Below are positions 53,627-61,636 of a DNA stretch of 64,000 nt, in pieces; position 1 is the first letter of the stretch, and each line of letters opens with the position of its first letter. The DNA comes from Methanolinea sp. Lineage in GTDB: Archaea > Halobacteriota > Methanomicrobia > Methanomicrobiales > Methanospirillaceae. The notes under the pieces were generated by a model. That model did not search any database. It saw only the letters and a list, made by a program, of their open reading frames with translations, and was not told where the DNA came from. A program made the translations under genes and the position numbers. The DNA lies in NCBI GenBank assembly GCA_018262855.1, contig JADFDO010000007.1:1-64000 (forward strand), in the 5' to 3' direction.

Positions 53627-53984
53627 ACCGACCTTTTTATTAAACACTTAATATACCCGCGTTCCATTAAGGCGGGTTTCTCTGTTGCTTTGTGAGTACC
53701 AGATGACATTTTTTTTTAAGGCCAATGTGAATAATGTTTGAATCGCCGCCGTACTTCTTCACATCACTCCTACCAGAATTATTCAGCAATTTCTGAAGAT
53801 ATGGAGGTGACCGCAGGTCGCCCCGGGTCGAGAGCGGAAGTCCCGCGGTATTTTCGGGGGCGGCGGGGTCAATCGCATATGCGAAGTGAGACCGACAACC
53901 CGCACTTCTTTCACCGGTCTTAGGAACTGGATTTTCCGTAATTCATCGTCGTGATTTGTGAGCGAAATTGATGGTAACAATGAC
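53627..53984 (+). repeat. Dispersed intergenic element, copy B
   Basis: Homologous to copy A (7066-7426) over its full length, same orientation. CGCCGCCG at 53744-53751 can pair with CGGGGGCGGCGGGG at 53855-53868, and GGTGACC-GCA-GGTCGCC at 53806-53822 forms the same inner hairpin as in A. It fills most of the 486-base gap between the convergent MFS and ABC permease genes and starts about 120 bases after the MFS stop. Confidence 0.85.
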
Positions 53985-53993
53985 ATTATACCC

Positions 53994-54806
53994 TTATTTA
54001 AAAAATTCCCTTGAGACAAGGAGCGAGCCCGCAAATCCCGCAGTAGCAAGGAGGATAATAGTTGCACCTGAAGGCACATCGAGGAGATAGGAGAGAAACA
54101 AGCCCCCTGTTGAGAAGACCAGGCCAAGAAGGACAGAGACGACCATCATTGACTGAAGTTTTGTGGTGAATTTCCGGGCTGTTGCAGCCGGCAGGGTGAG
54201 AAGCGCAATCACGAGGATAATCCCCACCACCCGGATCAGCATTACCACAGTGACTGCAATGAGTACAAGGAGCAGAATGGAGAGCCATGTAACCGGAAGG
54301 TTCATGACGCGTGCATACTCTTCATCGAATGTAACGGCCTGCAACTGGGTGAAGAGCATGAGGACTACTGCGACTATGAGGATGGAGAGTCCTGCCATCA
54401 TCGAAAGATCAGATGCGGGAACGAGCAGGATATTTCCGAAGAGGTACCCGAACAGGTCAGGAGTATACCCGGGAACAAGGCTGATGGAGATGATTCCAAT
54501 CGCCATGCCGGCAGCCCAGACTGCGCCTACGAGAGTATCAAGGTTCTGTGATGTCTTGTCCTTCAGGATGCCAATTCCCAGGGCAACGAAGATGGTAAAA
54601 AGAAAAGCCCCCGCGATTGGGTTTATTCCCGCAAGGTACCCGAGACCCACTCCACCGAATGCCGCGTGGGATATTCCCCCGGATATCGACACCATCTGCT
54701 TTACGACGACATAACTTCCTATGATTCCACAGACGATGCTTGCGAACACGGCTGCCAGGAGCGCGTTCTGGAAGAAGATATACCCCAGGATCCCCGCTTC
54801 CATCAT
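53994..54806 (-). CDS. Metal ABC transporter permease (ZnuB family)
   Basis: 270 residues with about eight membrane helices. Family signatures include SYVVVKQMVSISGGISHAAFGG (about 31-52), typical of ABC-3 permeases for zinc or manganese, and the late GIILVIALLTLPAATAR. It is the last gene of the regulator-binding protein-ATPase-permease operon and overlaps the ATPase gene by 4 nt. The exact metal is not readable; zinc is most likely from the binding protein. Confidence 0.92.
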   Translation of the reverse strand: MMEAGILGYIFFQNALLAAVFASIVCGIIGSYVVVKQMVSISGGISHAAFGGVGLGYLAGINPIAGAFLFTIFVALGIGILKDKTSQNLDTLVGAVWAAGMAIGIISISLVPGYTPDLFGYLFGNILLVPASDLSMMAGLSILIVAVVLMLFTQLQAVTFDEEYARVMNLPVTWLSILLLVLIAVTVVMLIRVVGIILVIALLTLPAATARKFTTKLQSMMVVSVLLGLVFSTGGLFLSYLLDVPSGATIILLATAGFAGSLLVSREFFK

Positions 54807-55573
54807 GGTTCCTCCCTCCTATGATGTTCCCTGAGTACCCGGTGGGGAAGTCCGTGTGCGATGAGATCCACCGGGCAGCGATAGGTAGCAGCGATCATGT
54901 CCTCGGTGATACCAGGTGTATCATGGGTATGGAGCGTCTGGTTCAGGCACGCAACCTTTGTCACATGCGCTGATATCACCCCTATATCATGGCTTACCAG
55001 GAGGATAGTCATCGAACGTTTCAGGTCCTCAAGGATGTCAAAGAACTGGATCTCGGTAGGGGTATCAACGTAGACCGTAGGTTCGTCGAGAACAAGCAGA
55101 CGGGGCTTTCCGACGAGTGCCCGGGCAAGGATGACCCGCTGCTGCTCTCCTCCGGACAGGTGCGAGAGGGAGTGGCCTGAAAGACGCAGGAGATCGAGTT
55201 TTTCCAGCACTTCGTCTGTCACGTCATAATCTTCTTTGCGGTATCTTCTTGTTGCCCCGCGAATGTAAGAGAGCCTGCCCGAGATGACCATCTCCCTTAC
55301 GGTGATGGGATACCGGAAATCAAACGTCCTGAACTGTGGCACGTACCCTGCCTGGAACCGCCCGATCTCCGGCGGATTGCCGAAGAGGGAAACCTCTCCC
55401 GTGTTCGGGGTGAGAAGGCCGAGAATGATCTTGAGGAGGGTGGTTTTTCCTCCCCCGTTTGGCCCGATTATTGCATACATATCCCCCTCCTGAACCCTGA
55501 AGGATACCCTGTCCAGAATGAGAGTACCATTCCTCCTGTACGATACATCCTTCACTTCAACTGCAGGAATCAT
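54803..55573 (-). CDS. Metal ABC transporter ATPase (ZnuC family)
   Basis: 256 residues: Walker A GPNGGGKTT (about 37-45), Q-loop region, signature LSHLSGGEQQRVILARAL and Walker B LLVLDEPTVYVD with D-loop and switch histidine SHDIG. It overlaps both neighbours by 4 nt. The domain layout and neighbours assign it to the zinc/manganese ABC-3 group. Confidence 0.93.
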   Translation of the reverse strand: MIPAVEVKDVSYRRNGTLILDRVSFRVQEGDMYAIIGPNGGGKTTLLKIILGLLTPNTGEVSLFGNPPEIGRFQAGYVPQFRTFDFRYPITVREMVISGRLSYIRGATRRYRKEDYDVTDEVLEKLDLLRLSGHSLSHLSGGEQQRVILARALVGKPRLLVLDEPTVYVDTPTEIQFFDILEDLKRSMTILLVSHDIGVISAHVTKVACLNQTLHTHDTPGITEDMIAATYRCPVDLIAHGLPHRVLREHHRREEP

Positions 55574-56508
55574 GGAGGAACTCCCGGGGAAGTATTGTGG
55601 TAACTCCTCGCGATATGGCTCGCCGCATCCTCGAGGTTTTGAAGAGTTCCGGGTGAAAGCGGATCAAGAACAACCACCATGCCGTCGATCTCTCCTGCCA
55701 CCACACTGCTCTCCCTGGTGGAATGCTGAGGATCGGCAAAGATGATTTTAATCCCATTCTCCCTGGCAAACGCAACCAGCGTGGAGAGATGTCTTATCCC
55801 GGCCTCCCTGCCACCTTCTTCGACTGCGACCTGAGAAAGCCCATACTCGCGGGCGAAGTATCCCCATGCGGGGTGAAACACCATGAATGAGCGGGTATCC
55901 AGCCCCGAAAGGATACCGCGGATCTTGGTATCGGTAGCGTCGATCTTCGCAAGGTAGGCGGTCTCCCTCTCAGAATACTCTTCCCTGTGGAGCGGATCAG
56001 CCAGTCTGAGGCCTTCCCCGGTATTCTTCGCCATTATCCGGAGGTTCGATGGAGACAGCCAGATATGGGGATCCGTGCCACCGTGACCGGGATCTCCACT
56101 TTCATCTTCTTCCATCCCCTCCTCACCATGAATCAGTTCGATTCCGTCTGAAGTACTGACTATCAGGAGATCGGGATTCAGTTCCCTTAACCGTTCCACG
56201 AGATTGTCCTCAAACGGGAGCAGCCCCGGTCCCAACCGGAAATAGATATCAGACCTTGAGATCTCGAGAATCTGGCCAGCTCCGGGTTCATAGGTATGCG
56301 GTTCCACACCTGGGGGTACAATCACAGTGACGCATACCCTCTCACCGCCTATTTCTCTGGCAATCTCCGATTGTGGAAGGATCGTCACGGTTACGTGGAG
56401 ACGGGAGTCATCACCGGGGTCCTGCTGGAGGCAGCCCATCATACATGCTCCCGCAAGGAGCAGAAGAAAGAACAATGAACCAGATACGGTCCACACCTTT
56501 CGGTTCAC
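55570..56508 (-). CDS. Metal-binding lipoprotein (ZnuA family)
   Basis: 312 residues from GTG 56508, six bases after GGAGGA; the TTG at 56526 is a weaker choice. The N-terminus ends in a lipoprotein-like box (LAGACMMGC), so lipid anchoring is likely. The cluster A-I binding protein fold shows metal-ligand histidines in VEPHTYEP, GTDPHIWLSP and FHPAWGYF, plus an acidic residue in ADPQHSTRES. Between the first two lies a short acidic and His-containing loop (GEEGMEEDESGDPGHGG) typical of zinc-binding ZnuA. The regulator gene ends 30 bases upstream. Confidence 0.9.
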   Translation of the reverse strand: MNRKVWTVSGSLFFLLLLAGACMMGCLQQDPGDDSRLHVTVTILPQSEIAREIGGERVCVTVIVPPGVEPHTYEPGAGQILEISRSDIYFRLGPGLLPFEDNLVERLRELNPDLLIVSTSDGIELIHGEEGMEEDESGDPGHGGTDPHIWLSPSNLRIMAKNTGEGLRLADPLHREEYSERETAYLAKIDATDTKIRGILSGLDTRSFMVFHPAWGYFAREYGLSQVAVEEGGREAGIRHLSTLVAFARENGIKIIFADPQHSTRESSVVAGEIDGMVVVLDPLSPGTLQNLEDAASHIARSYHNTSPGVPP

Positions 56509-56520
56509 GCGTGCTCCTCC

Positions 56521-56538
56521 GTACAATTTGGTACTACC
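56521..56538. promoter_or_regulatory. Candidate metal operator between regulator and znuA
   Basis: GTACAATTTGGTAC at 56521-56534 contains ATTTGGTACT, the reverse complement of AGTACCAAAT found at 57027-57036 upstream of the regulator. A shared 10-base word near both genes suggests an operator, but it overlaps the extreme 5' end of znuA and may be chance. Confidence 0.35.
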
Positions 56539-56985
56539 TCAAACATTCTCTTCTCCGTCATGCAGACTGCAACATCTGCTGTCATGGGTGATTGACCCGC
56601 ATATTCCCCTTGTGGGATGCCCGAGGGAATGGCACATCCTGTTCACAGCGTCCCTCGAAACATAGGACTCGAACCGTTCAACTTCCCTGCACGCTTCCTC
56701 TCCGGAAAGACCGTAGTGGGTGAGGATGAGCCCCAGGATCCGGTGGCGTCTTATCAGGAACTCTGCGCATTCCTGTCCTTCTTCGGTGAGCGTAACACCA
56801 AGATATCGCTGGTGGACGACAAGGCCGGACCTTGCGAGTTCCCCGACCGCCTTGGTGACAGTGGATGGATCGACCGCAAAATGTTCCGCGATCTCTCCTG
56901 TCCTGGCACCACTATTCTTTTCGTGGAGAAATTTCAGGTAGGCCACCTTGCGTGGAGAGAGCGTCAGCACCTCGCGTGGCTGCAT
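56539..56985 (-). CDS. DtxR/MntR-family metal-dependent regulator
   Basis: 148 residues. The N-terminal winged helix (about 10-70) has TGEIAEHFAVDPSTVTKAVGEL as its recognition part and RYLGVTLTEEGQECA after it; the dimerisation region (about 75-125) includes RRHRILGLILTHYGL and EVERFES. Metal ligands can be supplied by E, H and C residues such as CHSLGHP and the C-terminal CGSITHDSRCCSLHDGEE segment, which is more cysteine-rich than usual. It is the first gene of the transporter operon and most likely regulates it in response to zinc or manganese. Confidence 0.88.
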   Translation of the reverse strand: MQPREVLTLSPRKVAYLKFLHEKNSGARTGEIAEHFAVDPSTVTKAVGELARSGLVVHQRYLGVTLTEEGQECAEFLIRRHRILGLILTHYGLSGEEACREVERFESYVSRDAVNRMCHSLGHPTRGICGSITHDSRCCSLHDGEENV

Positions 56986-57004
56986 GCATCAGAGTTTCGC
57001 GTTC

Positions 57005-57045
57005 CCACGAGAAAAAATATTGGGGCAGTACCAAATATGCCCCTG
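57005..57045 (-). promoter_or_regulatory. Regulator promoter with candidate operator
   Basis: An AT-rich TATA-like element (about 57011-57021) lies 26-36 bases upstream of the regulator ATG (56985). Directly upstream are AGTACCAAAT (57027-57036) and an inverted pair GGGGCA (57022-57027) / TGCCCC (57038-57043). Confidence 0.4.
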
Positions 57046-57051
57046 CCATAA

Positions 57052-59190
57052 TCACTGATTCAGCAGGGAGGGAAGAGTGTAGGTTGCGTTCGCCAGGAGA
57101 TCCGGTACGTCGAATCGTGTTGCAGTCGTGTTCACCGAGCGGGTGGTGATTGAGGGTATGGTCAGCGTGAGGGTCTGGTTCTCGGAAGGATATGCCTTGA
57201 TCGGGCCGGAATAGATCAGGAACCCGTCATCCTTCACGCGGATAGTATTGAAGGGCGTTCCCGTCACATACACCGGAACCGTGAGAGTCCCGTTCTGGAT
57301 TGTCCCCTGGAATACATTGTCAAGGTAGATCTGCGCTCCCTCAAGGTTACACTGAACCAGGATGAACCCGATGCTTCCACCTATCGCTGCGTGGCTGACA
57401 TTCACCATCTCTTCCTTTTCCGAGACGGCAGTATCCTGCTCATTGGCAACTGTGAGGCGGACAGTGAATAGTCCCTCACTGGTATAGAGGTGGGCAGGAG
57501 ATCGGTCCTCAGAGTAGTTGCCGTCACCAAAGTCCCAGAGCCATGCATCAGGACTCCCTGTGGAGAGATCTTCAAACTGGACCATCAGGGGGACCTGGCC
57601 AGAGGTCGTGTTTGCCGAGAAATTGGCCACGAGCGGATCCCTCTGCCTGACTGTGATAAGACCTTCGCTGCGGATAGTATCGCAGCCACCGCCTCCACAC
57701 ACGCCGAGGATCACCGTGTAGGTCCCGGCATTATCATATACATGCACGGGAGAGGGATCTCCCGAGCCCGTCCCGTCTCCGAACTCCCATTGATGTACGG
57801 TAATGTCTCCCCTGGACTGGTCCCTGAACCCGACCGTGAGTGGTGCGTAGCCATCGGTCTCATTCGCCGCGAAATAGGCCACGGGTGGCGGTATGGGGGA
57901 GAATGTCCCGCTCAGAACGTGATTTTCAGAGACTGATACGAAGCTGACAAGGAGTGATGGCTCCATTGACACCCCGTCAATCCAGACACTATCAAGGCGG
58001 TACCCTGGATTGGGAGTGAAATAGAACTCGGCATCTTCACCCGCCACTACCTCAACATTCCCTGACGGAAACACGGTCCCGTATGGACCTGCGGATACGC
58101 TGATGACATAGGTGGGTGGTTTTTGCAGGGTGATAGCAGGAAGTGAGAGGGTCTGGCCTGCAATCACCGAGATATTTCCACTCCAGGAGAATCCGTGTTC
58201 GGTGGACAGACTTATCTCATGGATCCCTCCATCAAGGGTGAGGCAGACGGGGGTGATCCCGGACGCCCTTCCATCCACGATGATCCGGGCATTCTGAGGT
58301 AGAGAATCAATGCAGAGTGCCCCCCGGACCGCTGCTGGTGAATCTCTGCCGGCACCGGCATCTGCAGTATCGTCATCCATGACAGGTGTCTGGGTCGGAA
58401 GAGGTGTGGATTCTCCATTCGCCGATCCGGTTTCAACCGGGGTCGGGGAGGGGGTCGGGTCCACGACAGTGGGGACCGGCGTGGTTTCGGTATTGACTGG
58501 TGGAAGTGTGGGAGAGGGAGGAATAACACTGGGAATCGTTGTCGGCTGGGATGTAACAGGGGGGAGAGGTACCGTGGGTATCACAAATGTGGGAACCGGG
58601 GTGGTGATGGAATTGATTGGTGGGAGCGTGGATGTCGGGAGTGCTACTGTGGGAATGGTCGTGACAGGGATGGTCAACGGGACTGGCAAGGTAGGTGTTG
58701 CGGATGCCAGCGGTGTGGTCGAAGCCTCCATCACGGTAAGGGTCCCGTTCCTTCCAGGGATTGAATAGGGAGTCCCGCCTTCATCTTTCACACCTATGAC
58801 CTTGACCTGGATCTCTGAAGTCCCGGGGCTGTCACCCCTTATCGTGAGGGTTCCGAGCACCACTTCCTTATCACCGGGATTAATCCGTTTCCCCGTATCC
58901 ACCGCCTTCAGTATGACGGAATCGGAAGGCACTCCGCTTTTGCTGTTCAATCCTGCCCATGACGGAAACTGAATCCCGGTAATCTCACCAATAGCCCGGT
59001 CCATCAGGAGCACCTGGATCTCAAACTCCGAAAGACCTGCTGAGACCTGGTCAAGGATAATCGCACACTCCCCGGTCTGACCGGGAGAACCTATGGTGCA
59101 TGGTACTGCCCGTATATCGGAACCAGCGACCTGCCCGCACACAATCAGGATCAGAACCAGGATCAGAGTCCTGGCGGACACTCTCCACAT
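57052..59190 (-). CDS. Secreted cohesin-like / PEGA / PKD protein
   Basis: 712 residues. A signal peptide (1-22) precedes a cohesin-like beta domain (about 25-155; CAIILDQVSAGLSEFEIQVL, then VVLGTLTIRGDSPGTSEIQV). A Thr/Pro/Val linker (about 158-275) is followed by a PEGA domain (about 285-350; LCIDSLPQNARIIVDGRASG), an InlB_B-like repeat (about 353-425), two PKD domains (about 430-600; WEFGDGTG, WLWDFGDGN) and a PEGA-like C-terminal domain (about 610-685) that matches residues 1329-1405 of the gene at 1666. No C-terminal anchor is visible, so it may be released or bound through another protein. Function inferred from domains only. Confidence 0.85.
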   Translation of the reverse strand: MWRVSARTLILVLILIVCGQVAGSDIRAVPCTIGSPGQTGECAIILDQVSAGLSEFEIQVLLMDRAIGEITGIQFPSWAGLNSKSGVPSDSVILKAVDTGKRINPGDKEVVLGTLTIRGDSPGTSEIQVKVIGVKDEGGTPYSIPGRNGTLTVMEASTTPLASATPTLPVPLTIPVTTIPTVALPTSTLPPINSITTPVPTFVIPTVPLPPVTSQPTTIPSVIPPSPTLPPVNTETTPVPTVVDPTPSPTPVETGSANGESTPLPTQTPVMDDDTADAGAGRDSPAAVRGALCIDSLPQNARIIVDGRASGITPVCLTLDGGIHEISLSTEHGFSWSGNISVIAGQTLSLPAITLQKPPTYVISVSAGPYGTVFPSGNVEVVAGEDAEFYFTPNPGYRLDSVWIDGVSMEPSLLVSFVSVSENHVLSGTFSPIPPPVAYFAANETDGYAPLTVGFRDQSRGDITVHQWEFGDGTGSGDPSPVHVYDNAGTYTVILGVCGGGGCDTIRSEGLITVRQRDPLVANFSANTTSGQVPLMVQFEDLSTGSPDAWLWDFGDGNYSEDRSPAHLYTSEGLFTVRLTVANEQDTAVSEKEEMVNVSHAAIGGSIGFILVQCNLEGAQIYLDNVFQGTIQNGTLTVPVYVTGTPFNTIRVKDDGFLIYSGPIKAYPSENQTLTLTIPSITTRSVNTTATRFDVPDLLANATYTLPSLLNQ

Positions 59191-59367
59191 CTCTTATTCG
59201 CCTCCCTCCATGCTGTCTGCATGATGAAATCCCCCACCATTCGGCCTTTCCGGCATCTCCTCCCCATGAGACTGATTCCCGGAATCCGTGCAGAATAATG
59301 GTATATTTTCCGATAATCTCTCCGGGTATTTATAATATCTCCTCAAACGGGGAGAGAATAGGTGAGA

Positions 59368-60360
59368 TTACCACCACTGCCGGGTCAGGTGCCCCCTGGC
59401 TGCAGGGGTCGCTTCCCTTCCCTGTGGGGTTCGCTTGATGAACCCTGCCTGGATGAGGTACGGCTCGTGGACTTCCTCGATGGTCCTGGTATCCTCGCCG
59501 ACAGCAATCGCGATGGTCTTGACGCCTACGGGCCCTCCCCCAAATTCCTGCACGATCACCTGGAGTATCCGCCTGTCAAGCTCGTCGAGTCCGAATCTGT
59601 CCACCCCGAGCATCGAGAGCGCGCGGTCGGCCACCTCGCGATCCACGAGACCGCCTCCCCTCACAAGAGCATAGTCCCCCACACGCCGGAGGAGCCGGTT
59701 TGCGATGCGTGGGGTCCCCCTGCTCCTCCCGGCAATCTCGATGCACCCTTCCGGGATGATTGGAATCTTCATGATCGAGGCGCTCCGTTCAATTATCCTC
59801 GCAAGATCATCCGCACTGTAGAGATTCAGACGGGTAACAAGCCCGAAACGGTCACGGAATGGTGATCCGAGCAGGCCGATCCGGGTCGTAGCCCCGACAA
59901 GGGTGAACGGTTCAAGGGTGATCTTGATGGAACGGGCGCTTGGCCCTTCGCCGATCATCACGTCAATCGAAAAATCCTCCATGGCGGGATAGAGAATCTC
60001 CTCGATCACCGTGTGGAGGCGATGGATCTCATCGATGAAGAGGACATCGCCCCGTTTCAGGAGAGTGAGGATCGCAGCCAGGTCACCCGGCTTCTCGAGC
60101 ACCGGGCCGCTCGTGGCATGGAATGCCGACCCCATCTCGCGGGCGATGATATGGGCGAGCGTGGTCTTCCCGAGCCCCGGAGGACCGGAGAACAGGGTAT
60201 GATCGAGAGGCTCCCCTCTTGCTCTGGCCGCTTCAATGGCGATGCTGAGCGTCTCCTTGATGCCTTCCTGCCCGATAAAATCCGAGAACCTGTCCGGCCT
60301 TATTGCCGGATCATCCACCTCGAATTCACCAGAGTCCGGTGAAACTACACCCTCTTCCAT
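59368..60360 (-). CDS. ruvB: Holliday junction helicase RuvB
   Basis: 330 residues with the RuvB set: [18 protein letters not shown], Walker [10 protein letters not shown], Walker [10 protein letters not shown], sensor VGATTRIG, arginine finger GSPFRDRFG and the winged-helix end [17 protein letters not shown]. RuvB drives branch migration with RuvA. It is a bacterial-type enzyme; most archaea rely on Hjc and Hel308 instead. It follows ruvA by 6 bases. Confidence 0.95.
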   Translation of the reverse strand: MEEGVVSPDSGEFEVDDPAIRPDRFSDFIGQEGIKETLSIAIEAARARGEPLDHTLFSGPPGLGKTTLAHIIAREMGSAFHATSGPVLEKPGDLAAILTLLKRGDVLFIDEIHRLHTVIEEILYPAMEDFSIDVMIGEGPSARSIKITLEPFTLVGATTRIGLLGSPFRDRFGLVTRLNLYSADDLARIIERSASIMKIPIIPEGCIEIAGRSRGTPRIANRLLRRVGDYALVRGGGLVDREVADRALSMLGVDRFGLDELDRRILQVIVQEFGGGPVGVKTIAIAVGEDTRTIEEVHEPYLIQAGFIKRTPQGREATPAARGHLTRQWW

Positions 60361-60366
60361 GCAGAC

Positions 60367-60963
60367 TCACCGTTCCCTCATCCGGATCAGTGCGGCCTTA
60401 ATCACGTCCTGCACGGTGGGCTGCGGCATCCCAGATATCACTGCCGAGACTGCATCTCTTGATTCTCGGGAAGAGAACCCGAGTGCGAGGAGCGCACTCT
60501 CGGCGTCACTTCTGAGTGGATCGACCACCGGACCTTTTCCATCGACGAGATGCGCCGCCTTCTTCTTCATTTTGTCCTTCAGTTCCAGGATGATCCGGCC
60601 GGCGTTCTTGGTCCCCACCCCTGATACGCGGGTAAGCGCCTTCTCATCTCCCCCGATAACCGCTGCAGCAAGGTCGGAGACCGTCATCTGGGAGAGGATG
60701 GTTGTTGCAAGGGCGGGACCAACCCTGTTGACGGTGATGAGCAGGCGGAACATCTCAAGTTCTCCCGGGGCCAAAAAACCATAGAGGGCAACGGAGTCTT
60801 CACGCGCCACAAGGTGGGTGAAGAGTATCACCTCGCCCCTGGATGCTGCCGCTTCCCTTGCGAGGGGGAGCGGCATAAAGACGTGGTACCCGACACCGCC
60901 CACGTCGAGGATAACAAAGCCCTCCCCGCTCCCAACGATCATGCCGCGGAGACGGGAGATCAT
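60367..60963 (-). CDS. ruvA: Holliday junction DNA helicase subunit RuvA
   Basis: 198 residues: OB-fold domain at the N-terminus (MISRLRGMIV, LFTHLVAREDSVALYGF), two helix-hairpin-helix motifs (LLITVNRVGPALATTIL; LTRVSGVGTKNAGRIILEL) and the C-terminal domain III that binds RuvB (SALLALGFSSRESRDAV). It overlaps ruvC by 4 nt. Confidence 0.95.
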   Translation of the reverse strand: MISRLRGMIVGSGEGFVILDVGGVGYHVFMPLPLAREAAASRGEVILFTHLVAREDSVALYGFLAPGELEMFRLLITVNRVGPALATTILSQMTVSDLAAAVIGGDEKALTRVSGVGTKNAGRIILELKDKMKKKAAHLVDGKGPVVDPLRSDAESALLALGFSSRESRDAVSAVISGMPQPTVQDVIKAALIRMRER

Positions 60964-61442
60964 CGGGGAATCCTCGCTGTATGTACGTGGCAGAGTGCAA
61001 TCGAGAGACCATCAGCGACATCATCAGGCTTCGGGATGCCCGGGAGCGAGAGGAGGCGGGTGATCATCTGCTGGACCTGTTTCTTATCTGCCTTCCCGGA
61101 CCCGGTCACGGCCTGTTTGACCTGGTTGGGGGTGTACTCGATAACCGGGATACCCCGTTCCCTTGCCGCGAGCATGATCACTCCCCTCACCTCGGCAACG
61201 CCGAGCGCCGATGTCACGTTCCGGGAGAAGAAGAGCTTCTCCATCGCCATGCATTCGGGTGAGTACTCCGTGAGGAGGGCCGATACGGCATCGTAAATGA
61301 CGCCAAGCCGTTCAGGCGTCCCCCCTAGCGACGGCGAGGTGCGGATACACGAGTACGCGAGCGGGATAACCCTGCCGTCCCGCTGCGACAGGATTCCGTA
61401 TCCCACTGTAGCCAGCCCCGGATCGATTCCGATGACAATCAT
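60960..61442 (-). CDS. ruvC: Holliday junction resolvase RuvC
   Basis: 160 residues. Catalytic acids of RuvC are in place: D in VIGIDPGLATVGYG (residue 7), E in CMAMEKLFFSRN (about 68) and the DD pair in PDDVADGLSIALCH (about 141-145). The gene is first in a ruvC-ruvA-ruvB operon. A TATA-like GATTAAAAC about 30 bases upstream of the ATG suggests a leaderless transcript. Bacterial origin is likely, though I cannot see compositional difference from the neighbours. Confidence 0.94.
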   Translation of the reverse strand: MIVIGIDPGLATVGYGILSQRDGRVIPLAYSCIRTSPSLGGTPERLGVIYDAVSALLTEYSPECMAMEKLFFSRNVTSALGVAEVRGVIMLAARERGIPVIEYTPNQVKQAVTGSGKADKKQVQQMITRLLSLPGIPKPDDVADGLSIALCHVHTARIPR

Positions 61443-61636
61443 GATACGTGAAAAGGAAGGAAAATCACCGTTTTAATCATTCTATCAGGGAATGCACCAG
61501 TTATATCTTTCTATTGCCCTGTGAAAGAGAATCCGGGAAATTCGCGTGCGGCATCCATCCTGTGCATCCTTTAGAGGGAGAACTCTCTGATTCCCGCCAT
61601 TTGAGGCCGAAACACTCGCTCCGTAAAACCGGAAAA

